Below are positions 52,200 through 60,291 of a DNA stretch of 64,000 bases, piece by piece. Both the position numbers and the translations under genes were made by a program. This DNA is from Solirubrobacteraceae bacterium. Lineage in GTDB: Bacteria; Actinomycetota; Thermoleophilia; Solirubrobacterales; Solirubrobacteraceae. Location of the stretch: positions 118,553 to 182,552 of the forward strand of contig JAPSGI010000010.1 of the NCBI GenBank assembly GCA_031177685.1, given 5' to 3'. The stretch's first letter is position 1. Each line of letters opens with the position of its first letter. Under the pieces are notes generated by a model. That model ran no database searches. It had not been told where the DNA came from and saw only the letters and a list, made by a program, of their open reading frames with translations.

Positions 52200-52588
52200 C
52201 GCGCGTCCTCGAACGGGCGCAGCACCATGTTGATGCTGAAATGCACGGTGAACAGGGCGATCACCAGGACGGCGGCGGACAGGCCGGTCTCGTTGTTCGT
52301 GGAGACACCCACGACGAACACGGTCAGCGCCACCAGCCAGCCCCGCGCGATCATGCTGCCCGCGGTCAGGCCCGCCACCGTGCGGATGTCCTCCGACGCC
52401 CGCGCGCGGCGCTCCAGCGCGTCGCGCAGCAGCCGCTGGGCAACCCAGGCGCCGCTGCCCGCGAGCCACCCGGCGAGCGGGAATCCCGCCAGCAGGAACA
52501 CCGGCAGCGCCAGCGCCAGCGCGACGATGTCGAGATAGCGCAGGACGACCATCGGGGCAGGGGTCTCTGAAGCGATCGCGTGGGCCAT
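52196..52588 (-). CDS. AtpI-like membrane protein
   Basis: The protein has 130 residues with about four hydrophobic segments (VVLRYLDIVALALALPVFLLAG; FPLAGWLAGSGAWVAQ; SMIARGWLVALTVFVVG; LSAAVLVIALFTVHFSINMVL). Its position before atpB is that of atpI, whose product helps assemble the c ring or supply ions. Sequence similarity to AtpI is weak, so the call is positional. The ATG at 52588 is used; ATG 52552 is possible. Confidence 0.7.
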   Translation of the reverse strand: MAHAIASETPAPMVVLRYLDIVALALALPVFLLAGFPLAGWLAGSGAWVAQRLLRDALERRARASEDIRTVAGLTAGSMIARGWLVALTVFVVGVSTNNETGLSAAVLVIALFTVHFSINMVLRPFEDAR

Positions 52589-52637
52589 ACAGACACGAAA
52601 TCCCGCGCCACACAAGGGCGGGGCGGGGGCCGCGAGT

Positions 52638-53069
52638 CTATACGTTGCGCGCGTAGACGCGCTCGGTCGTGCCCCCACCGCTCGCGCCGAACCCGTCGAG
52701 CGGAACCTCCGCCCACACCCGCGTCGCGCGGCCGCCCTCGACGCCCCAGCGCGAGGCCAGGCGGTCGACCACGACGAGGCCCCAGCCGCCCGGCTCGCCC
52801 GGCTCGGGCGGCTCGGCGGGGACCTCGAAGCCCGCGCCGCCGTCGATCACCTCGACGCGCACCACGCCGTCGCGCATCGACAGCGCCAGGTCCACCGCAC
52901 CGCGACGGTCGAGCCCGTGGCGGATCGCGTTCGTGACCAGCTCGGAGACGACCAGGCGCAGCTCCGACAGCGCCCCCTCGGACATCCGCCCGGCGGCGAG
53001 CGCCTCGATGGCCTCGCGGGCCGCGCAGGGTGCGTTCGGGCCATGGGGGAGCGTGTGACGGACGTGCAC
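52638..53069 (-). CDS. RsbW-like ATP-binding protein (HATPase_c_2)
   Basis: The protein has 143 residues, a single GHKL ATPase domain: N-box LVVSELVTNAIRHGLDRRG, G1 box VIDGGAGFEVP, G2 box GGWGLVVVDRLASRWG. Small proteins of this type act as serine kinases or anti-sigma factors, usually with an anti-sigma antagonist; none is adjacent. GTG start at 53069. A short CCCGC/GCGGG stem followed by ATTT downstream (about 52600-52625) might end its transcript. Confidence 0.85.
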   Translation of the reverse strand: MHVRHTLPHGPNAPCAAREAIEALAAGRMSEGALSELRLVVSELVTNAIRHGLDRRGAVDLALSMRDGVVRVEVIDGGAGFEVPAEPPEPGEPGGWGLVVVDRLASRWGVEGGRATRVWAEVPLDGFGASGGGTTERVYARNV

Positions 53070-53160
53070 GGGGACGCACCTCGGCAGATGGTGAAACCCA
53101 TCCTCGGCGTCGCATATTCGCTTGCCCGTATCCCCCCAGGGGAAAACGTGCGAATGCGGG

Positions 53161-53166
53161 TAGGAT
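53161..53166 (+). promoter_or_regulatory. TAGGAT -10 box at leaderless distance from the cupin
   Basis: TAGGAT lies seven bases before GTG 53174 with no ribosome site between, consistent with a leaderless transcript. Confidence 0.4.
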
Positions 53167-53173
53167 CGCCGTC

Positions 53174-53503
53174 GTGCGGCACTGGGACCTCAACGAGCTC
53201 CGCGTCGAGCCTCACCAGCCCGAGGTCCTGCACTCCGAGGGCGAGGGGCGCAGCATCGCGATCCAGCTCCCGGCGGGCGAGCGCCTGCAGGAGCACCAGG
53301 TCCACGAGCGCGCCTGGCTGGTCGTCGTGAACGGGGAGATCGAGGTCGACTCCGACGGCGAGACCGTGCGCGGCGGGACCGGCTTCCTCTCGGTGTTCGA
53401 CCCCAACGAGCCGCACGAGGTCCGCGCCGTGTCGGACGCGCGCCTGCTGCTGCTGCTGGCGCCGTGGCCGGGCCAGGGGCACCCGAGCCGCCGCGTCGCG
53501 TGA
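53174..53503 (+). CDS. small single-domain cupin
   Basis: The protein has 109 residues. Cupin motif 1 is degenerate: GERLQEHQVHERAWLVVVNGEIEV keeps one or two His and a Glu. Motif 2 is FLSVFDPNEPHEVRAVSDARLL with one His. It may bind a metal weakly and serve as a sensor or small-molecule binder. The start is the GTG at 53174, with a leaderless-type TAGGAT just upstream. The stop overlaps the possible GTG start of the next gene (GTGA). Confidence 0.78.
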   Translation: MRHWDLNELRVEPHQPEVLHSEGEGRSIAIQLPAGERLQEHQVHERAWLVVVNGEIEVDSDGETVRGGTGFLSVFDPNEPHEVRAVSDARLLLLLAPWPGQGHPSRRVA

Positions 53504-53505
53504 GC

Positions 53506-53907
53506 ATGCGGGTCCTGGTCCTCACCGCCGAGCCGGTGACCGGGGAGATGGTGCGCGCCGCGGTGGGCGAGGAGGCCGAGGGCGCCGAGGTGCTCGTGGT
53601 CTCCCCCGCGCTGCACGACTCACCCGTCGCCTTCTGGGTCTCGGACTCCGACGAAGCGATCGCGGAGGCCCAGCAGGTGGCCGACGAGACCGTCGAGCGC
53701 CTGGAGGAGGACGGTCTCGACGCCGCCGGGGACACCGGCGAGAGCGAGCCGCTGCAGGCGGTACAGGACGCGCTGGCCACGTTCCCCGCCGACCGCATCG
53801 TCGTCTTCTCGCACCCGGAGGCCCAGCGCGCCTACCGCGAGGAGGATCTCGAGGGCATCGAGGAGCGCTTCGGCGTCCCGGTCGTGCGCTCGACGGTGAG
53901 CCGCTAG
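53506..53907 (+). CDS. small alpha/beta protein, Usp-like fold
   Basis: The protein has 133 residues. It opens with the strand MRVLVLTAEP and later has EGAEVLVVSPALHDSP, a helix AIAEAQQVADETVERLEEDG, and DRIVVFSHPEAQRAYREEDL. This alternation resembles universal stress proteins, but the nucleotide-binding GxxGxxxxG(S/T) is not seen. Function unknown. GTG 53500, overlapping the cupin stop, is an alternative start two codons earlier. The stop shares CTAG with the R2-like oxidase gene. Confidence 0.7.
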   Translation: MRVLVLTAEPVTGEMVRAAVGEEAEGAEVLVVSPALHDSPVAFWVSDSDEAIAEAQQVADETVERLEEDGLDAAGDTGESEPLQAVQDALATFPADRIVVFSHPEAQRAYREEDLEGIEERFGVPVVRSTVSR

Positions 53908-54809
53908 GCGGCCTCGACCGCCGGCAGCCCCACGCCGATCACCTTCAGCCGGCGCGACAGCGCCGTGAAGGCGTACTCGTTGACCTCGTCGGAGGAGTAG
54001 CCGAGGATCTCGTAGGAGTCGCCGAGCTGTAGGCCCGGCGGCACGAACACGGACGCCGCGATCGGCAGCAGCTCGACGAGCTTGTCCTGCATGCGCTTGG
54101 CCAGCGCCGGGTCGCGCACCTTCTGCTGCAAGAACCAGGTGCCGTAGGCGACGTGGCGGTGCTCGTCGCGCGAGATCAGCTTGAAGCCCTCGACGAAGCC
54201 CGGGAACAGGCCGTCTCGCTCGCAGAAGTCGGTGATGAACCGCTGGCCGGTGAGGGCGAGCGTCCCCTCGATGACCATGTGGTAGGTCGTGACGAAGTCC
54301 ACCTTGGCCTCGAGGTCGCGCGGGTCGTCGAGCAGGCGCCGGCAGGCGTCGACGAGGTGGCCGTCGAACAGCGTGACGAAGGCGTCGTTGAGGTCCTCCC
54401 GCGCGCGGGCGAGGCGCTCCTCGAACGTCGTGCCGTAGGCCAGCACCTGATCGTAGAAGCGGTTGAAGTGCTGGGCGTGGCGCGCCTCGTCGACCTGCTG
54501 CGTGGTCAGGAAGGCCTCCTCGGACTGCGTCTCGTAGGCGGCCACGAGACCCGTGAACTGCGTGGTCACGCGCTCCTCGCCGATGAAGAACGAGGACAGA
54601 TTCCAGGCGACCTGGCGCTGACGGTCGCGGTCCAGCGACCTCCAGTCCTCCGCGTCGCGGCTCAAGTCGATCGTGTGTGCCTGCCAGTTCTGGCGCTCCC
54701 ACAGCTCGTAGAGCTGCTGCGGGTCCATCAGCGTGACCGACGAGAGCTGCGACTCGTCGCTGATCGTGCCTACGTCCCCCTGCTGGGTGAGGTCGAGAAG
54801 TGTGGGCAT
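53904..54809 (-). CDS. R2-like ligand-binding oxidase (R2lox)
   Basis: The protein has 301 residues, a ferritin-like fold of the ribonucleotide reductase R2 type. Di-metal ligands: Glu78 (FIGEERV), Glu108 and His111 (DEARHAQHF), Glu181 (IEG), Glu216 and His219 (RDEHRH). Val81 and Tyr176, three residues after the first Glu and five before Glu181, match the Val-Tyr ether-crosslink pair that distinguishes R2lox (Mn/Fe, fatty-acid binding) from radical-generating R2. No large reductase subunit is nearby, supporting R2lox. It is divergent from a TetR gene. The in vivo substrate of the family is unknown. Confidence 0.85.
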   Translation of the reverse strand: MPTLLDLTQQGDVGTISDESQLSSVTLMDPQQLYELWERQNWQAHTIDLSRDAEDWRSLDRDRQRQVAWNLSSFFIGEERVTTQFTGLVAAYETQSEEAFLTTQQVDEARHAQHFNRFYDQVLAYGTTFEERLARAREDLNDAFVTLFDGHLVDACRRLLDDPRDLEAKVDFVTTYHMVIEGTLALTGQRFITDFCERDGLFPGFVEGFKLISRDEHRHVAYGTWFLQQKVRDPALAKRMQDKLVELLPIAASVFVPPGLQLGDSYEILGYSSDEVNEYAFTALSRRLKVIGVGLPAVEAA

Positions 54810-54830
54810 GTCGGCGAGTCAACCGGACGT

Positions 54831-54860
54831 TTGACACCGTGTCAAGGGAGGGTCTAGCCT
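54831..54860 (+). promoter_or_regulatory. tetR promoter with perfect palindrome operator
   Basis: TTGACAC-C-GTGTCAA (54831-54845) is an exact 7-bp palindrome. Its TTGACA (54831-54836) also serves as -35 for TAGCCT (54855-54860) after 18 bases; ATG 54869 follows eight bases later. On the minus strand the same palindrome supplies a TTGACA toward the R2lox start (54809). It is the probable TetR operator for both genes. Confidence 0.7.
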
Positions 54861-54868
54861 GCCGCGCC

Positions 54869-55471
54869 ATGGCGTCCCTGGTCCCCCGCGCGGCGCACTC
54901 CGAGAAGCGCGCCGCCGTCGAGGCGGCGGTGCTCGACGCCACCGAGCGGCTGCTGACCGAGGGCCGCGCGTTCTCCGACCTGCGGGTGGAGGAGATCGCC
55001 ACGCGCGCCGGCCTGTCGCGCACGGCCTTCTACTTCTACTTCCGCGGCAAGCGCGAGCTGCTGATGCGCCTCACCGAGCGTGTCAGCGACCGGATGTACG
55101 CCGAGGGCGAGGCGTGGTGGACCGACGAGGGCGAGGGCCCGGAGGCGCTGACGACCGCGCTCGAGCGCGCCGTCGGCGTCTGGGCCGAGCACGGCGTGCT
55201 GATGCGCGCGACGGTCGAGGCCTCCGCCTACGACGACGTGATCGCCCAGTTCTGGCGGGCGGTGATGGACGGGTTCGTCGACGGCACCCGGCAGCGGATC
55301 GAGGCCGACGGGGTCGACGTCCCGGCGGAGGCCACGGCGTTCGCGCTGTGCTGGATGAGCGAGCGCGCGTGCTACGAGTGGCTGGTCCGCGGCGGCGACC
55401 TGCGCGACCCGCGGCTGCTGGAGGGCCTGACCGCGGTCTGGCTGCGCACGCTGTACCCGGACGCCGCCTAG
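54869..55471 (+). CDS. TetR-family regulator
   Basis: The protein has 200 residues. The N-terminal helix-turn-helix is LRVEEIATRAGLSRTAFYFYF, followed by RGKRELLMRLTERV as in TetR/EthR proteins, then a helical ligand domain (about 70-200). It is divergent from the R2lox gene with a shared palindrome, so it probably represses that gene and itself, responding to a lipid-like ligand by analogy. Its stop and the wecA stop share CTAG. Confidence 0.9.
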   Translation: MASLVPRAAHSEKRAAVEAAVLDATERLLTEGRAFSDLRVEEIATRAGLSRTAFYFYFRGKRELLMRLTERVSDRMYAEGEAWWTDEGEGPEALTTALERAVGVWAEHGVLMRATVEASAYDDVIAQFWRAVMDGFVDGTRQRIEADGVDVPAEATAFALCWMSERACYEWLVRGGDLRDPRLLEGLTAVWLRTLYPDAA

Positions 55472-56652
55472 GGCCCCGGCCCGCGGATCGCCTCGAACTC
55501 GCCCGTCTCCACCTCGCGCTCCACGCGCGCCTCGATCTCGTGCTCGGAGGTGTCGGGGTCCAGCGCGCGCAGCTGGCGCTCGCGCAGCCGGCGGAACTTG
55601 AAGATCTCCAGGACGTAGACCAGATAGACGCTGGCGGCCAGCGCGGCCAGCCCGAGCCCGGCCATCACGAGCGTCCACGCGGTGTCGAAGTTGCCCGCGT
55701 CGTCGGAGTAGGGCACGAAGCGCAAGGCCAGGGCCAGGCCGGCCAGCGCGACCGTCCAGCCGTAGAGGTAGAGGACGGTCCGGCGCTGCGAGAAGCCGAT
55801 GCGCGAGAGCCGGTGGTGGAAGTGCTCGGTGTCCGCCTCCCACGGCTTGCGCCGGTACTTCAGCCGCTTGGCCACCACGAAGCCCGTGTCGAGGAACGGC
55901 ACGGCGAGCACCACGAGCGGCCCCACGAGCGCGATCAGGGCGTTGGTCTTCAGCGAGCCCTGGATGGCGACGCATCCGAGCAGCAGCCCGAGGAGGTTGG
56001 AGCCGCTGTCCCCCATGAAGACCGACGCGGGGTGGAAGTTGTGGAACAGAAAGCCCAGCGCGGCGCCGGCGGTCAGGGCCGCCAGCACGCCGGCGGCGTT
56101 GCGTTCCAGGTCGAAGGCGATGATCGCGAAGGTGGCCGCGCTGATCGTGCAGACCCCCGCGGCCAGGCCGTCGATGCCGTCGGAGAAGTTCACGACGTTC
56201 ATCAGGCCCACCAGGCCCAGCAGCGTGAGCGGCTCGGCCAGCCCGCCCAGCTCGACGCGGTGCACGAACGGCAGCGTGAAGTTCTCCACCACGACGCCCG
56301 AGAGCACGGGGATGAGCCCCGCGCCGACCTGTCCGGCGAGCTTGACCGGCGCCGGGAGGTCGAAGGCGTCGTCCAGGCCGCCCACGATCGCGATCACGCC
56401 CGCGCCGGCCAGGATGCCGCGCAGCTCGCCGTCCAGGGGCAGCCACACCAGCGCCGAGACCACCGCGCCGGCGAGGATCGCCAGCCCGCCGAGCCGCGGC
56501 GTCGCCGCTCGCGCCAGGCCGCGCTCGCGCGGCTCGTCGACCACTCCGTAGCGGCGCGCGAGGCGGGCCACGAGCGGCGTCGCGAGGGCCGAGACCGCGA
56601 GCGCCGTGAGGAAGGCGAGCGCCGCGTCCGCCACCGTCATGGGCCGTAGCAT
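55468..56652 (-). CDS. undecaprenyl-phosphate sugar-1-phosphate transferase (WecA/TagO type)
   Basis: The protein has 394 residues with about ten membrane helices. Signatures of the MraY/WecA superfamily: GVVDEPRERGLARAATPRLGG, GGLDDAFDLP, NVVNFSDGIDGLAAG, FMGDSGSNLLG, and the WecA-type DTEHFHHRLSRIGFSQR. It transfers GlcNAc-1-P (or similar) to undecaprenyl phosphate, starting a lipid-linked glycan. A charged cytoplasmic tail of about 50 residues extends the C-terminus. ATG 56640 is an alternative start. Confidence 0.94.
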   Translation of the reverse strand: MLRPMTVADAALAFLTALAVSALATPLVARLARRYGVVDEPRERGLARAATPRLGGLAILAGAVVSALVWLPLDGELRGILAGAGVIAIVGGLDDAFDLPAPVKLAGQVGAGLIPVLSGVVVENFTLPFVHRVELGGLAEPLTLLGLVGLMNVVNFSDGIDGLAAGVCTISAATFAIIAFDLERNAAGVLAALTAGAALGFLFHNFHPASVFMGDSGSNLLGLLLGCVAIQGSLKTNALIALVGPLVVLAVPFLDTGFVVAKRLKYRRKPWEADTEHFHHRLSRIGFSQRRTVLYLYGWTVALAGLALALRFVPYSDDAGNFDTAWTLVMAGLGLAALAASVYLVYVLEIFKFRRLRERQLRALDPDTSEHEIEARVEREVETGEFEAIRGPGP

Positions 56653-56677
56653 GACAGCGCCCCCGGCGCGGGCCGGG

Positions 56678-57688
56678 TCAGCCGGCGGCTTCGAGCATCA
56701 GCCGGGCCAGCAGCGCGGGGTCGCGCCGCTCGCCCGCCCGCGTGCCCGCCGGGCGCTTGCGCAGCTCCAGCGCGCGCGGGTCCGACAGGGGCTTGAGCCG
56801 CCCCTCGTGCATCAGCGCCTCGTCCACACCGCCGAGCCGCGCCGCGTACGTCGTGTAGACGGGGGTCCCGAGCGCCACCGCCTCGCGGTTCATGGTCCCG
56901 CCGGCCGACACCACCAGGTCGGCCAGCGCGATCAGGCTCTGGGCGTCCACCGGCCCGTCGGGGATGACGAGCGACGGCAGTCCCAGCGCGCGCACCTCGG
57001 CGCGCTGCTCGGCCGTGCGCGGCAGCACGACCGCCTGCACGCCGTCGCGGTCCCCGACGTGCGCCAGGACCTGGTGGTAGAGCGGGTTCGAGCGCCGGTG
57101 GTAGAGCGAGACGGCGGGCGGCGGGCGCAGGACCACGAGCACGTTCGCGCGATCGAGGCCCAGCGTGTCCAGCACGCCTTCGTCGGGGGCGAAGTCGGCG
57201 AGGTAGTACTCCTCCTTGAGCCCCGGGTAGCGCACGAGCTTGTGCGCGCGCACCCCGTACGGGCGCAGGCGCTCGGGCGGGATGCGGTCGGGGACCAGCA
57301 CGCGCCGCGCCAGGCGGCAGCCGATGTGGTGCTGGAAGCTGGCGAACTCGTAGTCGAAGGTGTTGACGGCAGGGATGCGCAGCGACGCGGCGGCCAGGGC
57401 CAGGTCGTTGGAGCCGTGGCCCAGCGCGAGGTCGAAGCCGCGCCCGCGCCCGAAGCGGCGCAGCTCACGGGTGCGCGAGACGAGCGCCGCCACCTTGCGC
57501 GAGCGCCGCGCGCCGCCGTGCTGCCCGAACGCGACGTGCTCGATGCCGTGCATCCGCAGCAGGCCGAGTGTGTCGGCGTAGTCGCGCGCGGTCACCTCGA
57601 CCTCGTGCCCCTGCGCGCGCAGGAGCGCGACGATGGGCCGGAAGACCACTGGGTGGGCGGGCGCGGTCATGTCGATCCAGATGCGCAC
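56678..57688 (-). CDS. DUF354-family glycosyltransferase-like protein
   Basis: The protein has 336 residues. N-terminal RIWIDMTAPAHPVVFRPIV and GHGSNDLALAAASLRIPAVN, then YPGLKEEYYLADFAPDE, are the DUF354 pattern, a GT-B-like fold related to UDP-GlcNAc 2-epimerases and glycosyltransferases. DUF354 genes recur in surface-glycan clusters of archaea and bacteria. It starts at GTG 57688, two bases after asnB, in one operon with the sugar transferase upstream. Confidence 0.88.
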   Translation of the reverse strand: MRIWIDMTAPAHPVVFRPIVALLRAQGHEVEVTARDYADTLGLLRMHGIEHVAFGQHGGARRSRKVAALVSRTRELRRFGRGRGFDLALGHGSNDLALAAASLRIPAVNTFDYEFASFQHHIGCRLARRVLVPDRIPPERLRPYGVRAHKLVRYPGLKEEYYLADFAPDEGVLDTLGLDRANVLVVLRPPPAVSLYHRRSNPLYHQVLAHVGDRDGVQAVVLPRTAEQRAEVRALGLPSLVIPDGPVDAQSLIALADLVVSAGGTMNREAVALGTPVYTTYAARLGGVDEALMHEGRLKPLSDPRALELRKRPAGTRAGERRDPALLARLMLEAAG

Positions 57689-57690
57689 GG

Positions 57691-59580
57691 CTAGGCGACC
57701 TCGGCGGCCGGACGGGCCGCGCGGCGCTGGTTCCACAAGGTGAACGTGAGCAGGCCCCACAGCTGGCGCGAGAGGTCCTCCGTGCCCGCGAGGTGGCGGT
57801 CCAGGACGGCGGTCACCGCCTCCGGGCGCAGGCAGCCCTGCGCCCGGACCACGTCGGGCGCCAGCACCTCGCGGGCCAGCGGCGCCAGCTCGCCGCGCAG
57901 CCACGCGCCCGCGGGGATCGAGAACCCCTGCTTGCGGCCGTGGACGATCTCCCGCGGCACCAGGGGGGCCACGGCCCGGCGCAGCAGCCGCTTCTTGGAC
58001 AGCCCGCGGACCTTCATGCGCGCCGGCAGCGCCAGCGCCAGCTCGGCCACCACCGGGTCCAGGAAGGGGACGCGGGCCTCCAGCGAGTGGGCCATGCTCG
58101 CCCGGTCGGTCTTCACCAGCAGGTCGTCCACCAGGTAGACGGTGGTGTCCACGTCGGCCAGGCGGGCGAGCGGCTCGGCGCCCTGGGTCTCCGCGTAGCG
58201 CGCGCGCAGGGCGTCCAGCGGGTCGCGGCCGCGGGGGCGGCCGGCCAGCAGCGCGGCGCGCTGGGGCTCGGCGAAGATCTCCTTCCAGGCGTGGTGGCGC
58301 TCCAGCGGCGGCAGCGCGGCGCCGCGCACGAAGCGCTTGGCCCGGTACTCCAGCGACACCTTGCGCGAGGAGGCGGGCAGGCGCTCGACCAGCGGCCGGG
58401 CGAGGCGGGCGGGCGCGCGCAGCCAGGGCGCGAGCTGGTCGGCGACGTAGGTGTAGTAGCCGCCGAACAGCTCGTCTCCCCCTTCGCCGGAGAGCACCAC
58501 CTTGACGTCGCGCGCGGCCAGCTCGGACACCAGATAGGTGGGCAGCGCCGAGGAGTCCGCGAACGGCTCGTCGAACGCGTCGACCAGGCGCGGCAGCAGC
58601 TCGGCGGCGTCCGGGCGCAGCACCAGCTCGCGGTGCTCGGTGTCGTAGCGGCGCGCCACCGTGCGCGCGCGCTCCAGCTCGTCGAACGAGCGCTCCTCGA
58701 AGCCGATCGAGAACGTGCGCAGGCGCCCGGAGACCTCGCCGGCCGCGAGTGCGGCCAGCGCGGAGGAGTCCACGCCGCCGGACAGCAGCACGCCGACCGG
58801 CACGTCGGCCACCAGGTGCGCGCGCACCGAGTCGCGCAGGCGGTCGCGCAGCTCGTCGGCCAGGGCGTCCTCGGGCTCGCGGCGCACGCGCTCGGCGTCC
58901 ACGGGCCGCGGGCGGGTGAAGCGCTCGACCCGCGGCTCTCCCCCGCCCTCCCACACCAGCCGGTGTCCCGCGGGCAGCTTGCGCGCCTCGCGGTAGATCG
59001 TGAGCGGGCCCGGGATCGAGTTGAAGGCGAGGAACGCCTCCAGCGCGTCGGGATCGACGTCGCGGTCGAACCCGGGGTCGGCCAGCAGGGCCTTGAGCTC
59101 GGAGGCGAAGGCGAGCGTCCCGCGCGCGGCGCGCCAGTACAGCGGCTTGATCCCGAAGGGGTCGCGCGCCAGCAGCAGCCGGCGCGTGCGGGCGTCCCAC
59201 AGGGCGAGCGCGAACATGCCGCGCAGCTCGGTCACGAAGTCCGGCCCGCGCTCCTCGTAGAGGTGCACGAGGACCTCGGTGTCGCTGCCCGTGGCGAAGG
59301 CGTGGCCGCGCGCCCGCAGGTCCTCGCGCAGCTCGCGGTAGTTGTAGATCTCCCCGTTGCAGACGACGTGCACCGTGCCGTCCTCCGAGGCGATCGGCTG
59401 GTCGCCGTGCTCGAGGTCGATGATCGACAGCCGGCGCATCGCCAGTCCCACGGGCCCGTCGAGCAGCGAGCCGGCGCTGTCGGGCCCGCGGTGGACCAGC
59501 GTCGCGTTCATCGCCTCCAGCAGCGCCGGGTCGACCGGGGCCGCGCCGTCGAGCGACGCCAGGCCGCAGATGCCGCACAT
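57691..59580 (-). CDS. asparagine synthase (glutamine-hydrolysing), glycan-cluster type
   Basis: The protein has 629 residues. The N-terminal Cys2 nucleophile (MCGICGLASLDG) begins a class II glutaminase domain, and the synthetase domain carries the pyrophosphate loop VGVLLSGGVDSSALAAL. C-terminal signature regions include LSGEGGDELFGGYYTY. It makes an amide from a carboxylate using glutamine and ATP. Set between a DUF354 protein and a sugar transferase, it may amidate a uronic acid rather than make free asparagine. TAGCAT six bases before the ATG may be a leaderless promoter. Confidence 0.93.
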   Translation of the reverse strand: MCGICGLASLDGAAPVDPALLEAMNATLVHRGPDSAGSLLDGPVGLAMRRLSIIDLEHGDQPIASEDGTVHVVCNGEIYNYRELREDLRARGHAFATGSDTEVLVHLYEERGPDFVTELRGMFALALWDARTRRLLLARDPFGIKPLYWRAARGTLAFASELKALLADPGFDRDVDPDALEAFLAFNSIPGPLTIYREARKLPAGHRLVWEGGGEPRVERFTRPRPVDAERVRREPEDALADELRDRLRDSVRAHLVADVPVGVLLSGGVDSSALAALAAGEVSGRLRTFSIGFEERSFDELERARTVARRYDTEHRELVLRPDAAELLPRLVDAFDEPFADSSALPTYLVSELAARDVKVVLSGEGGDELFGGYYTYVADQLAPWLRAPARLARPLVERLPASSRKVSLEYRAKRFVRGAALPPLERHHAWKEIFAEPQRAALLAGRPRGRDPLDALRARYAETQGAEPLARLADVDTTVYLVDDLLVKTDRASMAHSLEARVPFLDPVVAELALALPARMKVRGLSKKRLLRRAVAPLVPREIVHGRKQGFSIPAGAWLRGELAPLAREVLAPDVVRAQGCLRPEAVTAVLDRHLAGTEDLSRQLWGLLTFTLWNQRRAARPAAEVA

Positions 59581-59589
59581 CGGGCGATG

Positions 59590-60285
59590 CTAGTCGGGAC
59601 GCGCCAGGACCGGCCGGCCCGAGGGGGTGGCGAGCCGCACCAGCGTGGCCGCGACGATGCGCAGGTACAGGCGCACCGAGCGGTCGGCGATGTACTCGAG
59701 GTCGTGCGCCAGCTTCTCGGCCCACGTCATCTCGCGCGTGATGCGCAGCTGGGCGAAGCCGGTGATCCCGGGGCGCACCACCAGGCGCTGCCAGTACTGC
59801 GGTATCTCGAGGCACAGCTCCTCGAAGAACGTCGGCCGGATGGGGCGCGGGCCGACGATGCTCATCGAGCCCGCCAGCACGTTCCACAGCTGCGGCGCCT
59901 CGTCCAGGTGCGTGGCGCGCAGCACGCGGCCCAGGCGGGTGCTCTCCATCGCGGTCAGCGAGGTCAGCGTCGGGCCCAGGTAGGGGCCCAGGCGCACCTC
60001 CGCGTCGGGCGTGAGCGTGCGGAACTTGTACATCGTGAAGATCTCCCCCGCCCGGCCGACGCGGCGCCCGCGGTAGAGGATCGGTCGCCCCGAGGTGAGG
60101 CGGATGGCGACCGCGACGGCGGCCATCGGCACGGCCAGGATCGCGAGCGCCACCGCGGCGATCGCCACGTCCAGCGCGCGCAGCGCCAGGTCCACCGGAC
60201 GCGGCTGGCCGAACTCGCGCGCCAGGGCCGCGTAGCGGGCGCTGAGAGGCCCCTCGGGATCGGACGGTGCGACCGCGGGGGCCAA
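59590..60285 (-). CDS. bacterial sugar transferase (polyprenyl-phosphate glycosyl-1-P transferase)
   Basis: The protein has 231 residues with one hydrophobic segment (DVAIAAVALAILAVPMAAVAV). The catalytic domain shows GRAGEIFTMYKFRTL, THLDEAPQLWNVLAGSMSIVGPRP (in parts) and RPGITGFAQ. Members add the first sugar phosphate to undecaprenyl phosphate. Together with WecA in the same run this gives two initiating enzymes. The start is probably TTG 60285; no better start precedes the membrane segment. Confidence 0.9.
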   Translation of the reverse strand: MAPAVAPSDPEGPLSARYAALAREFGQPRPVDLALRALDVAIAAVALAILAVPMAAVAVAIRLTSGRPILYRGRRVGRAGEIFTMYKFRTLTPDAEVRLGPYLGPTLTSLTAMESTRLGRVLRATHLDEAPQLWNVLAGSMSIVGPRPIRPTFFEELCLEIPQYWQRLVVRPGITGFAQLRITREMTWAEKLAHDLEYIADRSVRLYLRIVAATLVRLATPSGRPVLARPD

Positions 60286-60291
60286 GCCGCC

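Noticed and set aside
53904..54809. Class I ribonucleotide reductase small subunit
   Set aside because: The Val81/Tyr176 pair and the absence of an R1 gene favour R2lox; an R2 of another subclass is not fully excluded.
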